The notes under the pieces: model-generated
Seen by the model: only the letters and a program-made list of their open reading frames with translations
The model's database searches: none
Told to the model about the DNA's origin: nothing
DNA from: Fasciola hepatica
Lineage: Eukaryota; Platyhelminthes; Trematoda; Plagiorchiida; Fasciolidae
Direction: 5' to 3'
Length of the DNA: 64,000 bases
NCBI GenBank assembly: GCA_948099385.1
Contig: CANUEZ040000068.1
Coordinates: 640,001 to 704,000 of the forward strand
Position numbers and translations under genes: made by a program
Part shown: piece by piece, positions 47,346 to 59,300 of the stretch
Layout of the letters: each line of letters starts with the position of its first letter
Numbering within the stretch: position 1 is the first letter of the stretch

Positions 47346-49679
47346 AAAAATATATGGATAAGAGACACTTATTCTAATGGAAGTCGCCTAAGCCATATTG
47401 GCCAAAGACAGAAACAGTAATTTGGAAGCAGCCCGCGACAGAAATGTCTCATTAGTTCCTGCTGAAGCAAATAGCTTTTGAGCTGTTAGCTCATAGATTT
47501 TATGGTCACGTTAACAAACATAGTTTTATGGGGACTTGTCCCTTTTACATGTACAGAACCAAAAATCTTTGGTTCGTTTACTCGAAATGATCCCGGAATG
47601 GAACTCAAGGGTTTGACGCATGCCCTCAGTGATGATGTTTTGTGAGCTCCTAGGTTTGTCACACTTAGGGCATCTATGCACCAATGACTCTCAATCTAGA
47701 ACAGGCAAAAAGTGTGAGTAAATTTGGTCCTAAAAATCAATTACTTGGATGGAATCCTATGATCCGATTAGGTATTTATTCTTAAGCAGTGGCCTTTTAT
47801 TTTCCGCGGACAATTTTTGGCTGTTCAAAAGTGCACTTCAGCAGTTGCTCCTCACTATCTCATGCTGCGCGTTTCCGTTCACATTTTCGGGTCTAATCAA
47901 CTTTTGTATTTTGTATGGAGTATCCTTCCTTGAAACCAATGATTTTATCAATTTAGAACAGGCATTTGTACGGGTTAATTCAATAGTTCTAGACAGCGTG
48001 ATAGGTTCGAACGACGAAAGACTGACCGATCAGCGATGATGTAAAATAACCGGAAGAAGTGTCCTAATGGGTTATTGTCCCAAACTGGTATTTGTTCATC
48101 GTGATATTTCAGGAGAAAATTGGCATTCCAGCCAATCGATGGCATGAATAAATAAACGAGAGACGAATCCTGCCAGCGGCATTCGAGCCTCAAGGTGTGG
48201 TCGCCCACACCAGTAGGACCAATGCGCTGCCTCAACGTGTGTGTACGTGGACTGACTGCATTTATGTTATTCGTTTTTTTTTCGAATAAAACGAGACAGT
48301 TCGCAGACAGTACTGAGTTCTCATTAGATTTACTGTGACTGAACGAAACAACACCCATCCCGAATAGTTTGCTAGCGTGAACCTATGGACGTTGGATGTC
48401 GATTTGTCTGCAGCCACTAACCGTAATACTTATAGCAGCATGCCAATTTTCACATTCCAAAGGTCTTCCTCAATTTTCCAAAGATCATATTCATGTCTAT
48501 CTTGCTTTTCATTCTACCAGTGGAACAGTGCAATTCACGAGGAATCAGTGAGTTGCTTAAAGTCTTCGATTCCGAATAACTATATAGTTAAGTCACACCG
48601 GAATAATTTGATCAGTTTCACAGTTCATGGGAGAGAGATCTGACAATAAATAAACTTACCAAACAAAAAGCTGACTTCGAGATGGGCATCAAACGAGTTT
48701 CCAAATATTAGACAGGTAAATTGCTCCTATCAAACACTGAAATTAAATCAGTGTGAGTACTTGATTAGATATTTCCATTCCGACAAGGAAACTTATACAG
48801 TCCTGCGTTGTCTAACAAGGTTTTTTGTTGAGTGCTTATGGTGGGTCACGAATCAGAACGAATTAACTTTGGGCTTGTATCTTGGTAAGTTCTCCCACGT
48901 GAGTGATCAGTTAATTTCAAGATAAAGAAACACTGTGGTACGAATTAGGGACTTTGACAAAAAATTTGATGAATTGCATCTCACTACTTTTTCCTGTAGT
49001 GTATTGCTGAGTAGTCACTTTTGACAACTTATTTGAATATAGAACCCAGCTTTGAATATAAACTTACACATATTAATTAGATTACTCCAGTTTTCATTTC
49101 GTTACTTCATAAAGTAATTTTTGAAATCATTTTAACTTTTAGGCTATGAAAATGAACGCATTTTGAGAAGATATTTATGGCAGTTGAAACTGAAATTGCG
49201 CAGTCGCGAGAGAGCGGACGTTCGGAACCGATTTAGTCCGAACAAATAAAATCAAATTCTGAGTTCGTTCCCTCGGTATTTTATTCCACTAACTAAGCAA
49301 TACAAATTAAATTCAAAATGACACTAGCAGTCTCTTCCAGTTGTGAACTGCACACTCGCATGTAGAATCATTACCTGGAAATCATAAATCTTCCTATAAG
49401 CCATCTGCATCTGATACTCGAAGTGGATCAAAAGAAGCTCGTAATTCTTGTTTCCACAAATCGAGTACTATGCATTTTCCAGTAAAATATGGATAATGAA
49501 ATTGATTTATGTATGGAACGTGTATGTTTTGTTCAAAAGATTCCTTATACCTTATATTTATTACACAAGATCGTTGAAGGCAAATGTGCTCAAAACAATG
49601 TCAGTGAAAAAGGTAACGGTGGATGGTCGATAGTTTTAAGGAAATGAAAAGAGCACTTTTCCTACTAGCTACTATTTAC
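47346..49679. other. gene-poor DNA, nothing recognised
   Basis: A hydrophobic plus frame (47749-48039) and a 127-codon minus frame (47975-48358) overlap without motifs. A donor-like GTAAGT on the minus strand near 48659 has no clear acceptor partner. Confidence 0.4.
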
Positions 49680-49960
49680 ACTTGTATTGACTTATGTCAT
49701 ATATATACCGGCTTGAATATAGTTGTCCAATCAGTCCAGACAAAAAATACCGCCAAAGCAAGTTGCAGAGCCAACCAACTAATTTTCATGAAAATATTTC
49801 TGTTTTATTTCCTCTAACATATTGAGTCACTGGTTCGGCTGGTTAATTTTTCATTCTGGATAACTTGTGTTGTAAATGTACCAGCTTGAGCACAGTTGTG
49901 CCATGCTTCTCAGGCTAAAGACACCGCCAAAGTAAGTTACAGAACAAAACCGGATCTCAT
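49680..49960 (+). repeat. diverged tandem duplication, about 175-bp period
   Basis: Segment 49688-49775 and segment 49862-49950 align end to end, sharing words such as GGCTTGAATATAGTTGT against AGCTTGAGCACAGTTGT and ACCGCCAAAGCAAGTTGCAGA against ACCGCCAAAGTAAGTTACAGA. This is an old two-copy tandem, not coding. Confidence 0.7.
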
Positions 49961-52049
49961 TTCAGAGAGCCCGACATCCCTGCTTGTTAGGACATGTCCA
50001 AGAAACTGAAAAACGGAATCCCTGTATAGAGACAATCTGCAAAAAGCAGTTTATACCTAGACCGGGTCGCTGCTTGGGGCTGAAATGCTACTCCTCTATG
50101 AAACCTTACACTGTGGCAGATCAAACAGTCTATCAGTCTACATTCTGTACCGTAACTGAGGCAGGAAAGGTCACCGCTTACTCGCTGTAAATAACTCAGG
50201 TAAAGTGCGTGGTTATATGAGCAACTAAGGCGACGAACCAGGTGTTCAGCTGCAATCGAAGTTTGGTTCACTTGTCAAATAAATACCTCATAGTTACAAG
50301 GTCTACGGAGCTGACGGGCTTGATTGAAAACTGAGTAGCTGAGTGAGTGCAAGTGTGCGTAAACACGTGTGCACAGGTTGGGATCGGTAACGAAATCCAT
50401 CAAGGTTAACTATCAATTTTGAAGGGATGGTTGATTGCAAACGCATCAGTGGGACAAACTAAATCACTGTTTCTCAACGGCACCCAAGCTGAACAGTATT
50501 GGGAGACTTGGGTCGGTCCGTCTACTCAGTAATAATGTCCGGAGTGATTACTAGTCGAAAGTAACTGGATATGTCATATCCGTTTACTCGTGAAAACCCC
50601 TTCAGTTAAAAATTATGGCATTTATACAGTCGAGGTTTGAGACTTCAACGGACGGACGTGAACCGATGATTTTGCACAAGCGTAAGCACGTGGATTGGCT
50701 GATGTCGAGCAGTAAAATGCTATGTTTTCCAGGTTATTCTATATCCCATAGTATTTTTTTGTTGGTAATCAAGACATGGAAAGATTCTGGATTTAGTCAT
50801 CGAGAAGTCGGCGTAAACTCTGTTTGTGGGATCATGGACAGAAAACTATCACTAAATGAGCAGGAAACGGTTTCGTAAGTGGTTTCCAAACCAACGGGTA
50901 CACAAATCTCCGTGGGAAAACGTTTAGTCGTTTCGCGGAACAGCGTCTGAAATGTGGTCGAAAACAAAGCTCTGGTGCGAGCTTGTGTCTGTGTGGGTAA
51001 CAGCCTAAAACTGTCATTTGGGAGTGCAACAAAAATTCGTTAATGGAGCTGATGTCACTTCTCAGTGAATACTGAAGATGAGTTAAGAATACTTACCCTA
51101 ATGTAATGCAAGTGTTTAGTTACATTTATCGGAACAGGTGGACGACTTTAATGGTTGCTTGCATACGAGACGCAAGTGAAGAACAATTACCGTGATTGTA
51201 CGGTAAATGTTCTTGACTAACGCTAAGGCAAGTACACATACGTGGGTTACGCTCAAAATTTAGGGTTCCGATTTCGTGCAATCAACCAAACCGCTCGACC
51301 GTGGTCAATCTATCGTGTCACATTGTGTCTCCTGGGTATCTCGTGGTCGTTTTGCTGTTCAGGCAAGGGATGACTCATTAATTGCACTAACCATTTCGGT
51401 TCACACTCCCTCATCTTCCGACTTTAACATCGATCCGTTCCGTCTGTGTAGGTTTCACCGCAGCTGCGGGTAAACTCATAAATGAGGAAACAAAATGGGT
51501 CATGGGTGGTTGGTGCAGACTCCTACGGCCATCATTTGTTTCAGGCTAGGTTGATGAGTTATCGATCGAAAACCAGAGACACACCCAGCAATCAATTGGC
51601 TTTCAATCTAGAAAACTGAGCATCAACTCAAATGCATTTCATACAAAATGTGAGCAGACTGATAAGAAATTGAGCGCAACATTTTCTGTTGAGAACCAGA
51701 AGATTTGTGGTATGTCCACGAACCAAAAACAAGCACAAAGCTTGTATAAGCCATAATCAAAGTGCAAACGCGAAGTCAACCGAAACTTTGTGTTACTTAA
51801 GTTCAGTAAAAAGGAAGCCAATAAATGAATGTGACAGTGTCTGAATCGTTCATCAGAGAATATTGGAGTGAAAAGAAATTTAGAATGAATTCTGGAATGT
51901 GTTCATTTTGTCGGAACTATCGAGAACACAACGGGTGTTTGAAGAATGTGGAAAGGACTTCTGTGTCGGCCTAATTCGATGATAATAAAACTAATAATTT
52001 CTTGTAACTGTTGCTTTGAGCCTTAGTAACAGGCATCATATAGGCGCGA
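49961..52049. other. gene-poor DNA, nothing recognised
   Basis: Frames up to 94 codons, none with motifs. No repeat or RNA gene was seen. Confidence 0.4.
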
Positions 52050-52120
52050 GATTTCCCACAAATGGGTATATAAATATTGATAGTAAGTAGTATGAAAATG
52101 TGTGGACGGAACTTCCCCGG

Positions 52121-52165
52121 GAGCACATGACCGGTTTCCCGGTTGTTGCCGCTAATCAGGTATGT
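52121..52165 (-). pseudogene. hammerhead ribozyme C2, one core change
   Basis: On the minus strand: CTGATTA (52153-52159; the core G at position 8 is T), stem II GCGG/CCGG with loop CAACAA, GAAAC intact (52134-52138), minimal stem III, and a GTC triplet (52129-52131). Stem I keeps about four pairs. G8 is needed for catalysis, so it is probably inactive. Confidence 0.7.
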
Positions 52166-52478
52166 GTACCCAGTACTCCTCTGTCCACTCGTTCTCATAC
52201 TTGTACACTCCGATGTTATATGTTCACTAGGATCTAATTTGAATCGTCTGGAGTGTGGATGGATACTCTTTAAGGAAGAGCACGCAGCCTCGTTGTTCTT
52301 TGGGTTAGCAGTGACCCAGACGCGAATAACTATAAGAAATCACAGTTGTGATTCATTTGTGGGCTCTTCAATGAGGAGTATCAATTCACACTCCAGACGA
52401 TTCATATTAGATTCTAGTGAACATATAACATCGGAGTGTACAAGTATGAAGACGAGTGGGCAAAGGAGTACCGGGTAC

Positions 52479-52521
52479 GCATACCTGATGAGCGGCAACA
52501 ACCGCCAAACGCGTCCTCTGC
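52479..52521 (+). pseudogene. hammerhead ribozyme C3, G12 lost
   Basis: CTGATGA intact at 52485-52491. Stem II GCGG/CCGC (52492-52495, 52502-52505) is perfect, closing loop CAACAA. GAAAC reads CAAAC (52506-52510), losing the general-base G. A GTC triplet follows at 52513-52515. Stem I (52479-52484 with 52516-52521) has two mismatches. C2 and C3 carry different lesions, so they decayed independently from an intact ancestor. Confidence 0.75.
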
Positions 52522-52722
52522 TTCCGGCCAAATTTCGTCCACACGTTAACATAATAATTACTATCAATATGAACGCTTGCACATGCAGCCTCGTTGTTCG
52601 TTGAGTTAGCAGTGACCCAGACACGAATAACTATGAGAAATCACAGTTCTCATTCATTGTTGGGCTCTTCAATCAAGAGTATCCATTGACAAATCAAGAC
52701 GATTCAAATTAGATCCTAGTGA

Positions 52723-52744
52723 ATATATATATATATATATATAA
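52723..52744. repeat. (AT)n microsatellite
   Basis: Short AT tract at the right edge of the family C array. Confidence 0.9.
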
Positions 52745-53689
52745 ATTATTCTTCGAAAATGATTGCCGTATTTACAATACTGACGACCGCGATTCAACAG
52801 AGGGAGGCAATGCGACTGGCAAACTTGCAATTAATAACATTTTAGTATCCAGCATTACGCTGCGAATTAGATGACTCATAGCTCTAGAATGTCGCTTCTT
52901 CGTTGTTCATAAGCCATTCAAATCATCAATCAACAGCAACAACAGTATTTGGTAAACATTTTTTTGAGAGAACTTAATTTTGGGGCTAGTTCAGTGAATA
53001 GTTCGCAGTACTAAATCTTGTCGATGTTGGATATCTGACCGGTTCATTTCTTGTTAACTTCAGAATATGGTCCAAAATAACAGTACCACTGTTACTGGGA
53101 ATACACGATGAAAATCGTGGTCCGCAACGACCTTGTCAGCATAACTGTTGCTAGTTGTTCTTATGTGACCGTAAAGAACTACATGCCAAAAAATCACCGT
53201 GGAAATGTGTGGGTATAGTTGTGAGTCACATGACTAGCACGACGACAAATCTGAAACAGAAATTTCAAGTTGCACAAATATTTGAGAGTGACCTAAATGT
53301 GCTTTGTCAAAACAACTGTTCCCAATCATCTAGATAAACCGTTGATTCATAGAGCACAGTTCATCACAGTTTTAATTAATTTGTGCAGTTTACGTGCGGA
53401 CAGCCTGAATTTTTACAGAGGCTGACCTCATACTCGCCAGTCAGATAACTTCAATTTATAGAAAATCTTATTTTATGAGAAGATGTGGAGTCCCCATTTT
53501 GAAATTCCATCTCAGTGCAAAGCATTGTTCATGTGAATTATGAAACACATTTTAATTAACTGCTTCACAGAGAAATCTACTCACCAAGCGTGAGGTGCTT
53601 TTCTGCTATCTTAATTACCCAATTGTAAATTATGCACGGTTGACTCAGTTGAGATTTCCTAACAAAGTAGAATCCACCCAACTGGGTTA
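52745..53689. other. no recognised feature
   Basis: AT-rich sequence with a 60-codon frame at 53155-53337 and no motif. Confidence 0.45.
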
Positions 53690-54470
53690 AATAAGAAATA
53701 AAAGTACATTCAGTTCAGCTCATTTCAAACAAGCATTAGCCGTGCATTGACAGTGACGGCTTTGCTTGCTATGTCTCAGCGATCACCTCAACTGGAATTA
53801 ATAAAAATGATGAACTGAGTAAGGAGAGAACAAAACTTACTATCGATTCGACAAAGAACGTTCTTGAATGAAGGAGAGGCACCTGTAGCTATACCGAGCC
53901 GTATCCTCCGACGTACCTAAGTATAGAGTGAGAAGACCTCTTGGAGATCACGCAGGAAGTCTAACACTGGTAAACCATTTCATACCTCTCGTACATGTCT
54001 TGGGACTGGCCATACTTACCCATCTTCGAAACACTACGTGCCTCAGCTAACAGTGCACCCAAAAGAATCCCCCTTGGGACATGCAAAACACGTTTCCCAA
54101 CCTTCTTTGTCTGATGACTTTTAATGATCATCGTTCGATTTGGTTCAAATACTTAATACTCTGGGCCTTACCTCAGCATTGCTGGTACGTTTTTTCCATC
54201 ATAATCAAGCAACGCTACGCAGAAACCGGGGCTCGAATACCGACAATCGTTGTTTATCCTCCACCCACGGGGTCCCGGTTTCGGAACCACAATGATGAAC
54301 TGAACTCACTGATGCAGCATATACCCGACACTTGATAAGGTTGTGGATATCACATCGACGACACAAATCACCATGTTGGGCAAATGCCATACGAGACAAA
54401 GTAAACGCGAAGATACAGCATTCGATATCCAACCTCCGGGTGAAATGCAACTTCTCAGATGGCATAACTT
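53690..54470 (-). pseudogene. LINE 3' remnant, RTE/SR2-like
   Basis: Minus-strand words of the LINE C-terminal domain: AFTLSRMAFAQHGDLCRRCD, then VYAASVSSVHHCGSETG, then WVEDKQRLSVFEPRFLRS (family wording VRSVLLYGCETWPLRVED..RLSVFDHRCLRSIA). Later frames give KMGKYGQSQ and the 3' untranslated end, which resembles 33690-33770 in reverse. Dead and 5'-truncated. Confidence 0.75.
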
Positions 54471-55319
54471 GTCTATGAGGTGTACGCTGGTCCTAGATAC
54501 TGAACATGTACTATAAAACGTTGGCCATGTGCATTATTAACTAACAAATTCACATTTCTGTCAAAATTCGATTTCGCTGCAGTGAGTACCAGACTAACAA
54601 AACCAGTGGAAAACAAGGAAGATGTTCAATGTTCATTCACATGAACCAATCGAGGCTCAAATATTCAGTCAAAGATTCTTTGCAAATTGTTGCTCGGTTC
54701 ACCGTTTCTGACTGTGACTACTAGATTGGATTTGCCCGCGATTGTGTTCCTTGTTCCTCTACTTCTTTATTTCACAACCAGGCAAACTTGTGAACATATT
54801 ACGGATAAATGTTAGACAGCAGCACACCAAAGTTTATCCACTTGAACACAGAGTATGTAATCTAGACTCACCAGTTTGAATGATGTTGGATTAGGTTTAC
54901 TTCCCAACTGTTATGTTTCCTGTAGGCATTACGTTAGCCCCACAGGTGTGATAAGAGATCCGATTACTCCCGAGGACTGACCAAGAAAAACGGCATCCAT
55001 CATTTGGTAATATTCATTGGCTTTCCACGATTCTTCTAATAATGTAATATGTTCAAGCTTGGCGCTGGTCCAGCAGGCATTCCTCGTAACCACATTGCAA
55101 GAGATGATTCAATTCGTTCATACCGAAAATCGAATTTTTTTGATGAATATTTTCGAATAGTTATTCGATTTATTGAGATTCCCCATTGTAAGAAGTAGGT
55201 TTAGGCTACTTGCAATAGATGGCAGTTTCAGCAACTTATCCGTGTTTATGAGGTTCTCATTTTAAAAAATCAAGCAAAGCGCAGTTTGCACCGGAAGTCC
55301 TACCGCAGCTCTAGTATAA
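54471..55319. other. no recognised feature
   Basis: No frame, RNA or shared repeat worth noting. Confidence 0.45.
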
Positions 55320-55745
55320 CATGGGTAGTGGGAAATCAGATTTCACATAGTATGAGATTCATTGTGCAGCGTGAACTTACAAGTCATTGTAAACCATGGA
55401 AGCATTGTACAGCTGTTTCATACTTGTCAGGAATCACTCAAGTGCACTTCCATCGAACCACGACAGGGACCCTCACACATGGGGAACGACTGAGAGTGGA
55501 ATACTCAAGCACCCAGCTAACCCAGCTGGCCCTTAAAGGTTCATTGATATAACACGTTAACGACAATGGCCCCGGATATCAACTGGATATTTCCCGCATA
55601 GCAAGGTGCTCTTTTGATGAATGGCTTCTCTGTAGGAACCTAACTGAAGTAAGACCGTTCTGTTAAGTAACCTACACAGTTATCCTCCCACAGGAGTATC
55701 AGGAGATTGCATTTTACCTAATGTCATTCATCATACATCATCATG
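55320..55745 (-). mobile_element. hammerhead element family A, old copy
   Basis: It aligns over its whole length with the left arm and spacer of the element at 17.2 kb: a partial tail (55745-55680) and then a full unit (55678-55320), both on the minus strand. Shared words include ACCATGGAAGCA, GTACAGCTGTTTCATACTTGT and GGCTTCTCTGTAGG. Divergence is high. The same partial-tail-plus-unit order in an independent copy shows that the head-to-tail dimer is the transposing form. The tRNA-like boxes are degraded. Confidence 0.7.
55397..55452 (-). pseudogene. hammerhead remnant, family A
   Basis: GAAAC and the following CAGCTGTAC are kept on the minus strand, as are the outer-stem bases. The CTGATGA box is damaged (reads TTGAGTGA). 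Inactive. Confidence 0.6.
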
Positions 55746-55941
55746 AACCAACGGTGTGTTCTTTGAAAAACGGGTACAGTCAGAGAGCTTCGAATTTCTA
55801 AATTTGCTACTGGCAACTGTAGCAGTAGTTAGATTTCGACTCTTGTCACATTCTCTCGGGAAATATTTTGCCGCACAGTCCTCAAGAAATCGTTGGACGA
55901 CACCGGAATTTGCAAATTAAAAATCGAACGTGCTTTCTAAC
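55746..55941. other. no recognised feature
   Basis: Non-coding sequence between the old family A copy and the candidate exon. Confidence 0.4.
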
Positions 55942-56181
55942 CTCCAAGTGATAAGAAATAGTTGTCTACGCAAATCGGGGAACCGTTAGTTGTAATTAAA
56001 CGGACATGAACTCGATATTTGCGACTAAACGGGCCGTGTAGGTCAATTTGGTATGGCCTTGCATGGAAAATCCAAGTCGAATCGCAACTCGTGTCGTAAT
56101 ACCCCAGCGGTATATCATCCATTAAAACAGTGGTATCGCCAACCCGTTTGCAATTTAACCTCGCATATTCACTTTGGTCTC
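55942..56181 (-). CDS. candidate internal exon (80 codons), unknown protein
   Basis: Minus strand. The acceptor is a pyrimidine tract ending CTTTCACATTCAG just above 56181. The donor is CTTGGAG/GTTAGA below 55942. Length 240 bp, divisible by three. Only one of three frames is open, and it is open throughout. It reads (start) DQSEYARLNCKRVGDTTVL, (middle) STWIFHARPYQIDLHGPF, (end) SPICVDNYFLSLGG. Composition is protein-like, rich in aromatic and beta-strand residues with three cysteines, as in an extracellular or beta-sandwich domain, but I do not recognise a family. The phase (2 nt in, 1 nt out) matches an open frame of the 45-bp candidate exon at 59012-59056. It lies between two family A remnants in opposite orientation. 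Confidence 0.42.
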
Positions 56182-56317
56182 CTGAATGTGAAAGACTTCA
56201 ATGAATCTAGTTAATTTGTAATAACCACTGCCGGTTACTGGATTGCGGCTGCTCTGGTTGCTGTTTCTCAACAGTTGCCCAGCTTATAAAAAGGATTTGT
56301 CACTTTTACAGTACTTT

Positions 56318-56372
56318 CATGATTTCCCGTATAGCGCTGATTGTTCAAGTTGTATGATGAATCACTTCATGT
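56318..56372 (+). repeat. family A tail fragment, opposite orientation
   Basis: GATTGTTCAAGTTGTATGATGAATCA resembles the unit tail GAGCGTTCAAGCTGCATGATGAATCA of 18003-18030. It lies on the plus strand, so it is inverted relative to the copy at 55.3-55.7 kb. Confidence 0.55.
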
Positions 56373-58703
56373 AAAATAGAATGCTGGGATTACTGAATTC
56401 GAGTTACCAGTCTTGCATTCAACAAGGTGAATGTTATCACTACTACAATTTTCACAGTATAGTAGATGTACATTCATTCACACTCAGTTATTTAGCAGTA
56501 CCTATTACTTCCGAATTGAAATCAACCAACATGACGAGCAGGCACTATTTCTTGTCCATTAGTTTCCATCTGATTTTTGATGCAGATAACAACCCCGTTT
56601 TATTTCAATCGTTGCCCAAACACGTACGAAATTTGTAAATAACAGCTATTTGTCTACAAATCACGCATAAGCTTTCACCGTGTGGTAACCATATTTAGGT
56701 GCTTCAGCTATCCTCATTCTATATCTGGGAATCTGAGATCGTGACAGCGGATGACTTTCACCTCCGGTTCAGAATAGACCCTTGCATGTGTTACTGTTCC
56801 TCGCCTACTAACAAGAAATGCGTCAGGTTCAAGTGATGCGACTGCCAATTTCCGTATTACGTTCTTCACCGATGGCTTATTCGGCCACCGAAGGAATGGG
56901 GGCTTGATTTTAAATAATTTAGATCACTAGTTCATTTTTGTGATTACCAGCTTGGAGTGCAACACGGAATGCCTTTGCGAAATCTTTTGATTATGCTGAG
57001 TGCTTAACACAAAGACCAATTGATTTGGGATAGCGGCTTCAAAATATTACGAAACACCTGTTCGCAACAACCAATTATAAGTAGTGAGAAAAGGCAAAAC
57101 TTACAGGAAGTATCGATTGTGATATACACTGAAAATTCTCCGTAGATAATTTGGATCTTCGTAACTTAATTGAGATATATCAAGCCATCGGGTGGTGATA
57201 CTAATTTATTCAAATTCTCTTCTTTGATGCTATTTGGGCAATTGAATGCGTGTTAGCGTGATTGCCAGCGTGAAAGTATCTGAGAAGAGCGAGTTGACAA
57301 TAAGCAAGGTAAGGGAATATAAGTGAACTGATCTACAGGATCACATAAATTGTCTGTTTAAATGTGATAGGTTGGCTTTCCAAATATCTTGGTATAAGCC
57401 GTTTTCTCGGCCGGTACATTTTTCGTGTTTGCGCCTTTATTATAAGCTTATGACAAATTGTTTCATTATTTGAAAACTCCACGATGTGTGGCTTGAAAAT
57501 GCTTCTCGCCGATGACTATCAAACTTACTAGAAAAGTTAGTTCTAGTTCGCAGCGATATGAGTTTTGGCTCCGAGCTCATTTGAATGCACTTCGTGAATC
57601 GCTTAAGTTGTTATTGTGATAGCGATGAAAAAATCTGCTACAACTAGTTCTTTTTGGTACTTACATGAAATGGACTGAAGAAGAATTGCAGAGGTCAATT
57701 TTTTTTAACCTTTGTTGCCGTATCTTGTCCAGTATTTCACAAAGAATACAGGCATCAGTTATCGGATAAATCAGAGAAAAACCATCCCAGGTACACATTT
57801 CAGATGAGAAACCGGTGCCGGAAATACCTGCTCTTAATCCATGGCAGAATATTCTCAGACTATCTCAGTCCTTGCTGAACATTGTGTAGTGACAATCGGT
57901 AATGCGGTGAGTATGACAGGATTCGAAGGTTGCACTGCATGACAAACAAATGAGGGTAAGCATTGGTTTCATTAGGGAATTCAAATCATGGGGCCTGTCG
58001 CTTTTCCGATGGGTTTGTTTATCATACGAGTGTTTGGCACGTGATGATTCATAGGCTGCTCAGAAAAATGTCTTTCGGTGCGCGAAAATCCCCGAAAGTT
58101 TATCCCACCGAAGGTTCTTATATCACACTGACCACCACCATTATTTTGGAACGGAAATAAGATACCTTTTACTTCGTTGATTGACTTTATTTTGATACGC
58201 CGTAAATGTTAGAGCAATCTTCATCTTTATGAATAAAAAGGCCCCCGAATTCAAGCGAAATAATTTATCTGGGTAGGTTATCGTTTTTTGGATAAATTTT
58301 CATGCTTTGTTTCACAAGAAGTTTGTAAATAAAGTCAAACAGAACCACTTGTCTTTTAATTATTCACTGTGAGACTTGAATTTGTATCCGCAAATTCAAG
58401 GTCCTGTCCACCCACCTAACTTCTAATAGTGCAGATATGTTTATTTGTAAATATTTCTTTGTTCCTAAAAGGATAGTAAAAGAGCTACCTACAAACTGAT
58501 CTCTGGAGACTAAAGTACAACACATCATGGTGCATATATAAACACTTATTTCATCACCAACACGTTGGGCTCCATGCCCATGAGACTGTGAAAGTTGCTT
58601 CAGAATAAAGACAGGCCAAATGTTTACTATGGTTTATGGATATTTTGTTATAAATATGTCTAGGTTAGTTCTACGTGAAAAAATCTTTACCATTTTTCTT
58701 CAG
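56373..58703. other. gene-poor, intron-like DNA
   Basis: Short frames only. A 24-bp minus-strand segment (57105-57128) has acceptor- and donor-like borders but does not keep frame with the exon at 55942-56181 (junction would give TGA). Confidence 0.4.
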
Positions 58704-58964
58704 GGCTCATATTCTCTCATGACTGCGGCCTGTCAGTATTGTCGAAAATATGATCTTGTCAGCTTTCTGAGCATAATTATGCACCACCGGCAAAAATACC
58801 ACAAGGGTGATTGTCGTGGAACCTTGTCACTACTTGATAGCTATGATACATATAAAATTATGTATTCATGCTCTAATACTGTCGTGCACAAGCATCAAAG
58901 GTGCTTATCAGACACACGTATGCATCAACTTCTACACTACCTGTATCCATTTGTAACACGATAG
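58704..58964 (+). CDS. possible terminal exon, Cys/His-containing
   Basis: A strong acceptor (ACCATTTTTCTTCAG) ends at 58703. The frame is then open for 86 codons to TAG at 58962-58964. It contains CQYCRKYD, MHHRQKYHKGDC and HKHQRC, a scatter of Cys and His that could bind zinc, but it fits no family I know. The frame is also open upstream of the acceptor to 58620, so it may be a chance ORF. No partner exon was found. Confidence 0.25.
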   Translation, partial: GSYSLMTAACQYCRKYDLVSFLSIIMHHRQKYHKGDCRGTLSLLDSYDTYKIMYSCSNTVVHKHQRCLSDTRMHQLLHYLYPFVTR

Positions 58965-59011
58965 CAGCCCGGTGAAAGAATCCCTCGATGTACACCGTCA
59001 ACCTCACTTAC

Positions 59012-59056
59012 TTTTTTTAGCCATCGAGACAAACAACTTCCAACTACACCAGGGCA
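59012..59056 (-). CDS. candidate 45-bp exon, minus strand
   Basis: Strong acceptor (TTTACTTTTTACAG) and near-perfect donor (AAAAAAA/GTAAGTG) bound 45 bp. Two of three frames are open. The frame that enters with 2 nt and leaves with 1 nt (PWCSWKLFVSMAKK) joins the exon at 55942-56181 without a stop, creating an Arg codon at the junction. The intron would be 2.8 kb. A short in-frame exon is not unusual in flatworms. It is a splice-signal prediction only. Confidence 0.3.
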
Positions 59057-59300
59057 CTGTAAAAAGTAAATACTCAGCAAAGTTATTCCAATAAATTGCT
59101 TCTCCGAACAAATAACGAGATCTGAATATTGCAGCACTTAACTTGGACCTCCCAAGGAACTGAGCTTTGACTTGGAATATGCCTGGTTGAGACAGCTTAC
59201 GACGCTCTGAACCGGTCGGCGATTGAGGTATCGAGATATGGTGTGCACCCTTCGCTTCTCAAGTGCAACGCAATTTCGCTAGATTTTCGGGAGCCTGCAG
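59057..59300. other. no recognised feature
   Basis: Non-coding sequence before the LINE remnant. Confidence 0.4.

Larger units (their letters stand above)
52050..52722. mobile_element. hammerhead repeat family C, inverted plus head-to-tail
   Basis: Minus-strand unit 52275 down to 52060 carries hammerhead C2. Near 52280 the orientation flips, and a plus-strand unit (about 52283-52585) with hammerhead C3 is followed by the first part of a second unit (52585-52722) that stops in an AT tract. The head-to-tail period is about 300 bp, from GTTAGCAGTGACCCAGAC near 52305 to the same word near 52605. The unit has no tRNA-like head and no ORF. Similar units lie at 3.6-4.0 and 60.1 kb. Confidence 0.75.

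Noticed and set aside
57105..57128. 24-bp micro-exon on the minus strand joining to 55942-56181
   Set aside because: Splice borders look fair, but in the required phase the junction creates TGA.
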